Positions 1 to 7,242 of a stretch of 11,607 bases of DNA are shown here, piece after piece. The notes beneath the pieces are model-generated. The model searched no databases. It was given only the letters and a program-made list of their open reading frames with translations, and was not told the DNA's origin. The stretch lies in NCBI GenBank assembly GCA_003551805.1, contig PUNR01000123.1, positions 1 through 11,607 of the forward strand, given 5' to 3'. Each line of letters begins with the position of its first letter. Position 1 is the stretch's first letter. This stretch comes from Loktanella sp. (GTDB lineage: Bacteria; Pseudomonadota; Alphaproteobacteria; Rhodobacterales; Rhodobacteraceae). Position numbers and translations under genes: made by a program.

Positions 1-975
1 GCCAATACTGCGACCGAAAGCAAACCACCTTCGCGCATGCCGCTGTTGCTTGGCGCGGCGGCGGTTGTCGCGCTTTTGGTCGGTGTCGGCTATGTCATGA
101 CCGGCAACGATCCTGCGCCAGAGATTGCAGCATCGGTCGCCCCTGCCCCGGCCCCTGCCCCTTTTGTCGCGGCTACACCCGCACCGGCACCCACACCGGA
201 ACCATCCGCACCCGCAGAAACGGCCAATGTCGTCGCTGAACCGCCAAGCGCAGCGACCCTGCCCAACGGTCCCTTGGCGCGCACAACCCCCGCCGCTGAA
301 ACAGCAGCGCCCGCCCTGCCCGACACGCCCGACGTCATTGCACAGGTCGGCACCGGTCCGGCGCTGGATATTACGCCAATCGTTCCAAGCAACGAAATTA
401 TCGCCTCCGGCCTTGTGCCTGTCTGGTCGGTGCAATTGCCCTTCACCGCGGCAGAGCCTGGGTCAGATACAATCGGACAAGTCAGCAGCGACACCGCCGA
501 ATGGGTGCAGCCCGGCGTCGTGGTGACGTCAGTGAACGGAACAGACATAAGTGCCATCGCAGAAATAACGCCCGCATTGCGCGCCAGCACAGACACCACC
601 CCCGACACAACCGAGGTGACAGCGACCTTCACCGTCCTCACACCCGACACGGGCGCATCGCAAGAACACGACCTGACCCTGCCAGTTGTCTACGGCTTTT
701 CGCTGCCCAACGGCCTGGCCTTTGAATCGGGCTTTGCTGACGATAGCTGGCGCACATTTGTCACAGCCGCACCGGAAGATACCAGCGGTGGCCTGCAGGT
801 CGGTGATATTGTGACAAGTTTCATTCAGACTTCAGAATTAATTAACGAACGCACTTCATTATTGGACATTTTCAACCGTGAGTCCGAAAATGGCACCGAA
901 CGCTATACATTTGCGGTGCAACGGGACGGCACCATGTGGGTCGCATCTTTGACCTACATTCCAGAAGTAGATTAG
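1..975 (+). CDS. C-terminal part of a single-pass membrane protein with tandem PDZ-like domains (5' partial; possibly the tail of a Ser/Thr kinase)
   Basis: The frame is open from base 1. The first ATG (37) has no Shine-Dalgarno sequence before it and falls directly at the start of a membrane helix, so the true start is probably outside the window. Counting from that ATG, residues 2-21 form a hydrophobic helix and about 24-100 a Pro/Ala-rich linker. Residues about 125-215 and 217-310 look like two copies of one PDZ-like fold, each with a 'W/L-x-x-G-x-x-V/I-T-S' strand (156-165 and 253-261). The soluble part is probably periplasmic. The next genes encode an FHA protein and a PP2C phosphatase, which are commonly clustered with transmembrane Ser/Thr kinases, so the missing N-terminus could be a kinase domain; this is inference only. 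Alternatives are a stand-alone periplasmic scaffold or an anchored protease-like sensor. The stop is 44 bp before the FHA gene. Confidence 0.6.
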   Translation, partial: ANTATESKPPSRMPLLLGAAAVVALLVGVGYVMTGNDPAPEIAASVAPAPAPAPFVAATPAPAPTPEPSAPAETANVVAEPPSAATLPNGPLARTTPAAETAAPALPDTPDVIAQVGTGPALDITPIVPSNEIIASGLVPVWSVQLPFTAAEPGSDTIGQVSSDTAEWVQPGVVVTSVNGTDISAIAEITPALRASTDTTPDTTEVTATFTVLTPDTGASQEHDLTLPVVYGFSLPNGLAFESGFADDSWRTFVTAAPEDTSGGLQVGDIVTSFIQTSELINERTSLLDIFNRESENGTERYTFAVQRDGTMWVASLTYIPEVD

Positions 976-1019
976 CCGGCGGAAGGCCGTGCAACAGGGG
1001 ATAAAGGAAGACAGGACAA

Positions 1020-1772
1020 ATGAAATTCATTCGTGATCTGATTAGTAAAAACCGCATCGAAAACGATCAAGACTTGATGCAGAACGTTGATTCTCTTGAA
1101 CAATCTTACCGCGACACCATTGGTTCCATCACCAATGGCGGCGAAACGGCCGATCCGGCCCAGCCCGCGCCCGCTGTTGCTGCCGCTGATACAGCACCCC
1201 CTGTGAACATCTGGGATCTTGATTACCACGACGCGTCAACCCCGCTGCCAGATCAGGCGGCACCAGTTGCAGCCGCGCGCACACCCGCGCGTGCGCGTCG
1301 GACCAAGACGCGACTGCTTGGTTTCGAAAAATCAAACGGTGATGTGGTCGATCTTTTCAACGACGCACCCAAAGCCCCCACCGCCCAGCGCGTGCGCTTT
1401 CCTGTCGGCTGGATCGTCGTCATCGAAGGGCCGGGACGCGGCGAAAGCTTTACGCTACTGGCGGGCATGTCGCAGATTGGCCGGGGCGAAGATCAGGCGA
1501 TCCAGCTTGATTTCGGCGATACGACCATTTCGCGCAACAACCATGCAGCCATCGTCTATGACCCTGAAACAATGTCGTTTCTGCTGGGCCACGGCGGCAA
1601 GGCAAATATTGTCCGCCTGAACGACAAACCCGTCATCACCAACGAAAACCTGAACAACGGCGATATCATCCGCATCGGCGAAACCAAGCTGCGTTTCGTT
1701 GCCTTGTGCGATGATTCTTTCAACTGGTCAGAAGATACCGGCAAGGGGGACGATGATGTGGCGATCGCCTGA
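1020..1772 (+). CDS. FHA-domain protein
   Basis: This is a cytosolic 250-aa protein with a C-terminal forkhead-associated domain at about residues 129-229. FHA domains bind phosphothreonine peptides. The signature positions are present: IGRGE (153-157), SRNNH (171-175), N196 and the closing LNNGDIIRIG stretch (211-220). Residues 1-128 are mostly low-complexity (Ala/Pro) with a basic Thr-containing patch (87-98, ARTPARARRTKT), followed by LLGFE. That patch could be a kinase target, but this is speculation. The start is supported by AAGGAAG at 1004-1010, 9 nt before the ATG. The stop overlaps the start of the PP2C gene, so the two are likely translationally coupled. The probable role is to recruit phosphorylated partners within the kinase/phosphatase unit. 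I am sure of the fold; the partner is unknown. Confidence 0.9.
   Translation: MKFIRDLISKNRIENDQDLMQNVDSLEQSYRDTIGSITNGGETADPAQPAPAVAAADTAPPVNIWDLDYHDASTPLPDQAAPVAAARTPARARRTKTRLLGFEKSNGDVVDLFNDAPKAPTAQRVRFPVGWIVVIEGPGRGESFTLLAGMSQIGRGEDQAIQLDFGDTTISRNNHAAIVYDPETMSFLLGHGGKANIVRLNDKPVITNENLNNGDIIRIGETKLRFVALCDDSFNWSEDTGKGDDDVAIA
1743..1750 (+). promoter_or_regulatory. Shine-Dalgarno sequence deciding the PP2C start
   Basis: AAGGGGGA lies 2 nt before ATG 1753 and 5 nt before ATG 1756, within the end of the FHA gene. It argues against the longer start at 1699. Confidence 0.7.
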
Positions 1773-2676
1773 GCCACGCTTTGACGTCGCATCAGCGATC
1801 TGCCAAGGCGGACGCGACTATCAGGAAGACGCCATTGTCACGGACTTTCCATTTGGTTCGGACAGCGGCATCGTCGTGCTGGCTGACGGTATGGGCGGGC
1901 ATGCCGCAGGTGACGTGGCCAGCAAGATCGTCGTGACCGAAGTCTTCAGCGAATTGAAATTCCAAAGCGCCAACTTTGCCGATTTTGAAAACGAGATCCC
2001 GCAATATCTGACTGCAGCCGCCGTTAACGCCAATGCAGTTGTGCGCGATCACGTCAATCGGCATCCCGAAACCCACGGGATGGGCGCAACACTGGTTTCA
2101 GCGGTGCTTGTGGAAAACAGGCTGTTCTGGATGTCGATCGGGGATTCCCCCCTGTTCCTGTTCCGTGACGGCAAGCTGCAACAGCTGAACGAAGACCATT
2201 CGATGGCACCACAAATCGACTTTATGGTGGCGCAAGGCATGCTTGACGCCGAAGCCGGCAAAAACCACCCCGACCGCAATTGTTTGACATCTGTGATTCT
2301 GGGTGACCGCGTCGCGAAATCCGACTGTCCGAAAAAGCCAGTGGAACTGCGGGTCGGTGACATCGTTCTGGTGTCCAGTGACGGGCTGCAATACCTTGAA
2401 GATGCGCAGATCACGCGGATACTTTACAAACATCGGCGCCGCAAAGCCGCCGAAATCGCGGGTTACCTGCTCGAGGCGATTAACACCCTCGCAGACCCCG
2501 ATCAGGACAATTGCACCTTTTCGGTCATCAAGCTGAACCACAACAAACCCGTTATCCGCGCGGTGCGGGCAAAACCCGCAGGGCATGTCGATGCCCCGAC
2601 AGCCTCGATCACGCGGATTGTCACGCCTGACGATGTCGATGACATCCCGGCAAGGCGCGCGTCAGGTGGGCAATGA
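1756..2676 (+). CDS. PP2C-family Ser/Thr protein phosphatase
   Basis: This is a metal-dependent (PPM/PP2C, Stp1/PrpC-like) phosphatase of 306 aa that removes phosphate from Ser/Thr. The core motifs are present: RDYQEDA (20-26, metal Asp region), LADGMGGHAAGD (42-53, dinuclear metal site), MGATLVSAVL (109-118), IGDSPLFLFRDG (128-139), NCLTSVILGD (175-184), SSDG (207-210) and DNCTFSV (251-257). The catalytic core is complete and is followed by a short Arg/Pro/Asp tail of about 45 residues with no domain I recognise. The frame is open from an ATG at 1699, but the ATGATG at 1753/1756 is the better start. It follows AAGGGGGA (1743-1750) and leaves the 17-nt overlap with the FHA gene expected of coupled genes; 1756 has the better spacing (5 nt). 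The 3' end overlaps the next gene by 4 nt. It probably counteracts a Ser/Thr kinase encoded upstream. Confidence 0.93.
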   Translation: MWRSPEPRFDVASAICQGGRDYQEDAIVTDFPFGSDSGIVVLADGMGGHAAGDVASKIVVTEVFSELKFQSANFADFENEIPQYLTAAAVNANAVVRDHVNRHPETHGMGATLVSAVLVENRLFWMSIGDSPLFLFRDGKLQQLNEDHSMAPQIDFMVAQGMLDAEAGKNHPDRNCLTSVILGDRVAKSDCPKKPVELRVGDIVLVSSDGLQYLEDAQITRILYKHRRRKAAEIAGYLLEAINTLADPDQDNCTFSVIKLNHNKPVIRAVRAKPAGHVDAPTASITRIVTPDDVDDIPARRASGGQ

Positions 2677-3863
2677 TGTCTGACATCCCCGATATTGCCG
2701 CCGCCTTGCGCAAGGCGATTGCGTCAGAGCAATTTCCGCCAAAGGCCGTGACCCATGCAAGCCACCTGCTGGACCGTCTGGAAAAGCCGGTGCGCGTGGC
2801 GTTGCTGGGCAAGCCTGGCACGGGCAAATCGACCTTGCGTGACCTGCTGGCAGGCGGGCAGGTCGTGCCTGCAGATCGGGCAATGCCGACGCTGGAACTG
2901 ACCTATGGCGACAAGATCAAGACGATCTGCACGCTGGCCGATGGCAGCAAAACAACGCTGGCCGGAAATGATCCCGACCAGATCGCAGCATTGGCGCCTG
3001 TGTTTATCCAGATGCAAATGCCGCTGCCCGCCCTGACCAAAATTTCCCTGCTAGAAGTCGTCGCCCCCGACGACCTGACCGCAATCGCAAGGGCCAGCCA
3101 ATGGGCCGCCAGCCGCAGCGATGTGGTTTTGTGGTGCAGCCAGAACTTTGACGTGACCGAACAGAAAATCTGGGCACCTATGCCCGAACAGATCAAAGAT
3201 CAGGCTTTTCTGATGATCACCAAGACCGATATCTTGCGCGCGCAAGACCGGCTGGATGCTGTGCTTGCGCAGGCCGCAATGGTGGCGCGCGACGAATTTC
3301 AGCAAATCCTGAATATCGCGGCAGTTGACGCCATCGCAGCGCGCAACCCCGATGGTTCGGTGGACAAGCAACGCCTGCAAGACAGCGGCGGTCTGGCACT
3401 GATCGGCGCGATGCTCAAACAGGTCGAGGCCTGCAAACAATCTGCATCAGACATGGCGGAATTTTTGCTTAGCCAGCACCCGCCCGAAACCACAAACGCC
3501 GCCCCGGAACCGGCCGTGCCGCCAGCACCCGCCGCGACCAATGACCGCAGCGTTTACCGCGCTGCCTTGGACCACATCACCGCGCAATGCGCGCAGATCG
3601 TGGCCCAGCAGCAAGACAGCGAAGCGGTCGAGCCGGCACAAGTGATGGCGATGATATCTGATCAATTACAATGGCTTAGCGATTTCCTGCAAGCAAAGGG
3701 TATCACAACAGATGATGCCCTGCGGCAGATGCAGGATATGGCGCTGGATGCCGCTGACATGGTGCAACTGATGCAGATGGAAAAACGCGACAGCGCCGCA
3801 ATTGAAGCGGCCAGCCTGCTTTTGCAGGTCAAACACGAATTAGAAGCGCAGGAAGCCGCCTAA
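2673..3863 (+). CDS. GTPase-like P-loop protein with a lost G3 motif
   Basis: This is a 396-aa soluble protein with a TRAFAC-type G domain in its first 250 residues. G1 is GKPGTGKS (46-53). A Thr in the switch I region is possible (T73). G4 is TKTD (184-187). The G3 DxxG expected near 128-134 is absent; the sequence there reads LLEVVAPDD. The stretch from DVVLWCS (150-156) through MP (170-171) to TKTD lines up with the same part of the GTPase at 6074-6883, so the two look like paralogues. Residues about 270-290 are an Ala/Pro linker, and 291-396 are Gln/Asp-rich and probably helical or coiled. The start is ATGATG (2673 or 2676); AGGTGGG at 2664-2670 favours 2676 by spacing. The first ATG overlaps the PP2C stop (ATGA). 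It may bind nucleotide without efficient hydrolysis and act as a regulatory or structural partner; this is inference. Confidence 0.8.
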   Translation: MMSDIPDIAAALRKAIASEQFPPKAVTHASHLLDRLEKPVRVALLGKPGTGKSTLRDLLAGGQVVPADRAMPTLELTYGDKIKTICTLADGSKTTLAGNDPDQIAALAPVFIQMQMPLPALTKISLLEVVAPDDLTAIARASQWAASRSDVVLWCSQNFDVTEQKIWAPMPEQIKDQAFLMITKTDILRAQDRLDAVLAQAAMVARDEFQQILNIAAVDAIAARNPDGSVDKQRLQDSGGLALIGAMLKQVEACKQSASDMAEFLLSQHPPETTNAAPEPAVPPAPAATNDRSVYRAALDHITAQCAQIVAQQQDSEAVEPAQVMAMISDQLQWLSDFLQAKGITTDDALRQMQDMALDAADMVQLMQMEKRDSAAIEAASLLLQVKHELEAQEAA

Positions 3864-3894
3864 TAGCTGGTTTGTTGTACCAGAGCGGTAACAT

Positions 3895-3924
3895 GCGGGG
3901 CATTTAAATCTATATAGCGGGGCA
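3895..3924 (+). repeat. Direct repeat GCGGGGCA upstream of the promoter
   Basis: GCGGGGCA occurs at 3895-3902 and at 3917-3924. The copies start 22 bp apart, about two helical turns, and the second ends 4 bp before the predicted -35. The spacing suits a regulator bound on one face of the DNA, but no known regulator is recognised. Confidence 0.4.
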
Positions 3925-3928
3925 GTAT

Positions 3929-3957
3929 TTGGCCTTGCGTCTGACAACTGTTATAAC
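3929..3957 (+). promoter_or_regulatory. Predicted sigma70-type promoter of the dynamin operon
   Basis: TTGGCC (3929-3934) and TATAAC (3952-3957) are separated by 17 bp, followed by an A/T-rich run and then the coding start at 3990. A transcript starting near 3964 would carry a leader of about 25 nt that includes the GTGAGG ribosome site. Hence genes 3990-7987 could be transcribed separately from the FHA/PP2C run. Confidence 0.5.
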
Positions 3958-3989
3958 GCAAAAAATTTTTACTGGTGAGGTAGTTACGG

Positions 3990-6077
3990 ATGAATGCGGA
4001 AGAGCTCGCAAAAGAAGACGGCGATGACGTCGCATCCGTCAATGACAACTTTATGGAAGCCGGGCTGGAACAGCTGACACTGTTCGCCGAGGAAATCAGC
4101 GATCTCGAGGCGATACTGCAAGACGTGGCAGAGCTTGGCGGCAAGGACGCAGGCAAGAAATCTGCCCGCCTTGTCAAACAGTTACGCGGGTTTGAACCCA
4201 GCGTTACCTTGATCGGGCAGATCAAATCCGGCAAAACAACGCTGATCAACGCGATGCTGGGGCGGCGTGATCTGCTGCCTGCCGACGTGAACCCCTGGAC
4301 CTCTGTGGTGACGTCATTGCATCTGAACACGCCTTTGGCCGACGACGCACCCACCGCCAGTTTCCAGTTTTTCAATCAGGACGAATGGGACCATCTGGTC
4401 GAAAACGGTGGTCGAATCGGTGAATTGTCCGCGCGTGCCGGTGCGGATGACGAAATGGAAAAGATCCGCCAGCAAATCGCCGAAATGCGCGACAAGACCA
4501 AGCGCCGCCTAGGGGCCAAGTTTGAACTGCTGCTGGGGCAAAAACATCATTACGCCAAGCTGACCGATGATCTGGTGCAGCGTTACGTCTGTCTGGGTGA
4601 CGATCTTGACGATCAGGCAGATGATGACCAGCAGGGCCGTTTTGCAGATATTACCAAATCAGCCGATCTGTATCTGGATGCACCCGCTATTCCGATGCCG
4701 TTCTGCCTGCGCGACACGCCGGGTGTGAACGACACATTCATGATGCGCGAACAGATCACCATCAACGCCCTGCGCGACAGCCGCATCTGCGTGGTCGTGC
4801 TGTCGGCGCATCAGGCGCTCAGCTCGATGGATATGGGGTTGATCCGGCTGATCTCGAACGTGAAGTCGCGCGAGGTGGTGATTTTTGTAAACCGGATCGA
4901 CGAACTGGCCGATCCTGCTGCCCAGATCCCCGAAATCCGCGCAAGCATCTTGCAGACATTGGCCGATCAGAACGGCCCCGAAAATCCGCAGGTCATCTTT
5001 GGCAGCGCCTATTGGGCCACCATCGCTTTGGCTGAAAATCTGGATGATATCGTTGCCGACAGCGCCGATGCCCTGTTCAACTGGGCCGAGGCATCGCTGA
5101 CGACCGAAACCTCGACCATGGATACCAAATCCATGGTCTGGCACCTGTCCGGCGTGCCCGAACTTTTCAGTGCCTTGTCCGAACGGATCGTGGAAAGCAC
5201 CGGCGCCGAAGTCCTTGCCGCCGCCCGCAAACGCGCGCTGAACCTTGTCAGCGGTGTGCAGGCGTCCGGCACAATCGTTTCAATGCGTCTGGATGGCGAT
5301 GTCATCGACGTGATGCCACATGACGCACTGGTCGGTCATCTGGACCGGATCACGCAGGACAAGCTGGCGCTGCTGTCCGACAGGCTGGATTCTGTCTTTG
5401 ACCAATTCTCCTCGCGCATCGATCAATCGCAAAAGCGGTTTCTGGACCGCGCGCTAGAATCCTTGCTGCAACATCTGGAAAGCGAAGGCGAAGACAAGGT
5501 CTGGCAATACAGCCCCGACGGGCTGCGCCTGCTGTTGCGCACCAGCTATCAGGTGATGCGCCACAACGTCACCGCCGCCTGTGACGATGTCTTTGCGGCC
5601 ACGGCAGATGATCTGGCCGGACTGTATCGCGCGGCATTCGGTGTTGCAGTCGATAATTTCACGATCACACCGCCAGCCGCCCCCGATATTCCGGCGCCCG
5701 TCACTTTGGGCCAGACTATCGCGCTGGATTTGCAAACATCGTGGTGGAAAGGCTGGTGGAAACGGCGCAAGGGATACCGCGCCTTTGCCAGCGGCTTCTA
5801 CGATCTGATCGAGGCCGAAACCGACCCGATCGTCGAAGAACTCAAAATTCGGCAGGCGGGGGAAATCCGCGCCATGGCCGAACGCGAACTGCGCGAATTT
5901 CTGGCCGAACAGCGCGGATTGCTGACGGATATTAGTGAAAAATCAACCGTCGATATTGATGATCTCGAGAATATCTTTGGCATCACAGCGCAACAGGAAC
6001 GGGCCGAAATGTTTGCCTTTATCCTTGACGAACTTAGCGCACAAACGGCCCGCAGGTCCAAAGGCGACGACCAATGA
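3990..6077 (+). CDS. Dynamin-family GTPase
   Basis: This is a 695-aa large GTPase. G1 is GQIKSGKT (76-83), switch I Thr is in NPWTSVVT (101-108), G3 is DTPG (242-245) and G4 is NRID (301-304). G1, G3 and G4 are all intact. G2 and G3 are separated by an insertion of about 135 residues rich in charged and helical sequence (about 150-225). Residues after 400 are mainly helical, as in dynamin stalks. A Trp/Lys-rich patch, WWKGWWKRRKGY (585-596), is a candidate membrane-contact or paddle element. There is no transmembrane helix. Dynamin-like proteins typically polymerise on membranes and remodel them; whether this one does is untested. The N-terminal 20 residues are acidic. The start at 3990 has a good ribosome site. 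The gene ends in a 4-nt ATGA overlap with the next GTPase, so the two are coupled and probably cooperate. Confidence 0.88.
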   Translation: MNAEELAKEDGDDVASVNDNFMEAGLEQLTLFAEEISDLEAILQDVAELGGKDAGKKSARLVKQLRGFEPSVTLIGQIKSGKTTLINAMLGRRDLLPADVNPWTSVVTSLHLNTPLADDAPTASFQFFNQDEWDHLVENGGRIGELSARAGADDEMEKIRQQIAEMRDKTKRRLGAKFELLLGQKHHYAKLTDDLVQRYVCLGDDLDDQADDDQQGRFADITKSADLYLDAPAIPMPFCLRDTPGVNDTFMMREQITINALRDSRICVVVLSAHQALSSMDMGLIRLISNVKSREVVIFVNRIDELADPAAQIPEIRASILQTLADQNGPENPQVIFGSAYWATIALAENLDDIVADSADALFNWAEASLTTETSTMDTKSMVWHLSGVPELFSALSERIVESTGAEVLAAARKRALNLVSGVQASGTIVSMRLDGDVIDVMPHDALVGHLDRITQDKLALLSDRLDSVFDQFSSRIDQSQKRFLDRALESLLQHLESEGEDKVWQYSPDGLRLLLRTSYQVMRHNVTAACDDVFAATADDLAGLYRAAFGVAVDNFTITPPAAPDIPAPVTLGQTIALDLQTSWWKGWWKRRKGYRAFASGFYDLIEAETDPIVEELKIRQAGEIRAMAERELREFLAEQRGLLTDISEKSTVDIDDLENIFGITAQQERAEMFAFILDELSAQTARRSKGDDQ

Positions 6078-6883
6078 CAGGTGCCGCACGCAAACCACGG
6101 ATCGCCTTGATGGGCGAATTCAGCGCGGGCAAAAGCACCTTGTCCAACCTGTTGCTGGGCGCACGCCCCTTGCCGGAAAAAGTGACGGCAACCCGCCTTG
6201 CGCCGGTCTGGATATCGCACGGGGATCAGGAACCCTACCGCGTCGATATCGACGGCAGCAGCGAAGCCATTTCGCTTGATGCGCTGGAACAGGTGCCGGT
6301 CCTTGAAACACGTATGATCCGGCTGTTTCTAGAGGCCGACATACTCGAAGTATGCGACCTGATCGACTTTCCGGGCATTTCCGACCCCAACATGCCGTCA
6401 GACGTCTGGGAACGCCTCCTGCCAGAGGTAGACGCCGTGATCTGGTGCACCCACGCGACCCAAGCATGGCGCCAGTCCGAAGCCGCCGTCTGGGACATGA
6501 TGCCAAAGGCGATGCGTGACATATCCGTCCTGTTGGTCACACGTTTCGACAAATTGCTGAACGACAACGACCGCCGCCGCGTTCTGCAACGCGTGCGACG
6601 CGAAACCGATGGCAAATTCGGTGCAATCTTCCCGATTTCGTTGCTCGGGGCTTTGGCCGCAGGCGAAGATCTCGACAAATGGAATGCCAGCGGTGCGGGG
6701 CCGTTCGTGACCCATCTGATCGACATGATCGACAAATTGGCCAAGATCACAGCACGCATCGACGACCCTTTGTTCAACCTGCCGGACGACGCACCCCTGC
6801 CCGCGCCACCCCCGATCGTTCCCCGCCGCGTAGAACGGGTGGTACGAGAGGATGACGATGATGATGAGGTCAAGTTTTCATGA
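6074..6883 (+). CDS. Small Era/dynamin-like GTPase
   Basis: This is a 269-aa GTPase with a complete motif set: GEFSAGKS (14-21, G1), Thr in KVTATR (36-41, switch I), DFPG (98-101, G3) and TRFD (156-159, G4). GEFSAGKS is the P-loop form common in dynamin-related and Era-like families. It matches the 2673-3863 protein in the stretch 'D-x-V-x-W-C' (120-125), 'W-x-x-M-P' (140-144) and 'L-x-x-T-x-x-D' (153-159). The C-terminus is Pro-rich (239-250), then basic (RRVERVVR), then a run of Asp residues (260-264). ATGA overlaps link it to the dynamin gene before and the Roadblock-like gene after. AAAGG at 6060-6064 serves its start. It is a probable partner or regulator of the dynamin; the substrate process is unknown. 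Confidence 0.88.
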   Translation: MTGAARKPRIALMGEFSAGKSTLSNLLLGARPLPEKVTATRLAPVWISHGDQEPYRVDIDGSSEAISLDALEQVPVLETRMIRLFLEADILEVCDLIDFPGISDPNMPSDVWERLLPEVDAVIWCTHATQAWRQSEAAVWDMMPKAMRDISVLLVTRFDKLLNDNDRRRVLQRVRRETDGKFGAIFPISLLGALAAGEDLDKWNASGAGPFVTHLIDMIDKLAKITARIDDPLFNLPDDAPLPAPPPIVPRRVERVVREDDDDDEVKFS

Positions 6884-7242
6884 CAATGCCGCATCTTGAT
6901 AATCTGCAGGACCAACATCCTGCCTGCGAAACGCTGGCTTTTGCCGATCTGTCGACCAGAATGGTGCTGGTCAGCAACACCACGACGCCCCTGACCCGCG
7001 AAGGGCTGGACGCGCTATGCGCCGAGGCCGCGATGACATTCGGACCCGATGACAAACCTGCGCTTGGCAACACCCCGTCGGAAACGGTGATAATTGCAAC
7101 AGCGGGACAAATCCGGATTTACCTGCGCACCATCGCCGCCCCGCAAGACGCGCTTTGCTGCGTTTGTGCGCCTGACGTGGACATGGCCGCTTTTGTCAGC
7201 GATGCCCGCGCTTGCCTGAAGAAGATCAGCGATGCCGGATAA
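6880..7242 (+). CDS. Roadblock/LC7-like protein
   Basis: This is a 120-aa soluble protein. It has the strand/helix pattern of Roadblock/LC7 domains: a MVLVSN strand (28-33), a long helix with LDALCAEAA (43-51), ETVIIAT (68-74), IRIYLRTI (78-85), a CCVCAPD strand (93-99) and a closing helix with ARACLKKI (109-116). Members such as MglB act as partners or GAPs of small GTPases, which fits its position directly after one. The family call is by pattern, not by a profile search. The start overlaps the GTPase stop (ATGA). ATG 6886 is a second possible start. GAGG at 6866-6869 is 10 nt upstream of 6880. It could be the regulator of the GTPases in this operon; this is inference. Confidence 0.6.
   Translation: MTMPHLDNLQDQHPACETLAFADLSTRMVLVSNTTTPLTREGLDALCAEAAMTFGPDDKPALGNTPSETVIIATAGQIRIYLRTIAAPQDALCCVCAPDVDMAAFVSDARACLKKISDAG

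Larger units (their letters stand above)
3864..3989 (+). promoter_or_regulatory. 126-bp intergenic region with a promoter and repeats
   Basis: This is the only sizeable gap in the + strand block. It is AT-rich compared with its surroundings. It contains an 8-bp direct repeat, a promoter-like pair and GTGAGG (3975-3980), a Shine-Dalgarno sequence 9 nt before the dynamin gene. A weak 5-bp inverted repeat (3867-3871/3879-3883) follows the preceding stop but has no T-tract, so it is a poor terminator. Confidence 0.6.

Noticed and set aside
90..650. Long minus-strand open frame opposite the membrane protein
   Set aside because: It is Ala/Gly/Val-rich in the way expected of the complement of a Pro/Ala-rich coding region and has no recognisable motif.
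1699..1755. Longer N-terminus for the PP2C gene
   Set aside because: It would overlap the FHA gene by 74 nt, adds residues without PP2C character, and the good Shine-Dalgarno sequence sits before 1753/1756.
3866..3885. Possible terminator hairpin after the GTPase-like gene
   Set aside because: The stem is only 5 bp and no T-tract follows.
3860..4375. 171-codon minus-strand open frame across the dynamin promoter
   Set aside because: It is Ser-rich antisense of the dynamin N-terminus and contradicts the promoter and P-loop on the plus strand.
6851..6867. GAT/GAC/GAG trinucleotide run
   Set aside because: It encodes the Asp-rich tail of the small GTPase and is too short to be a meaningful repeat.
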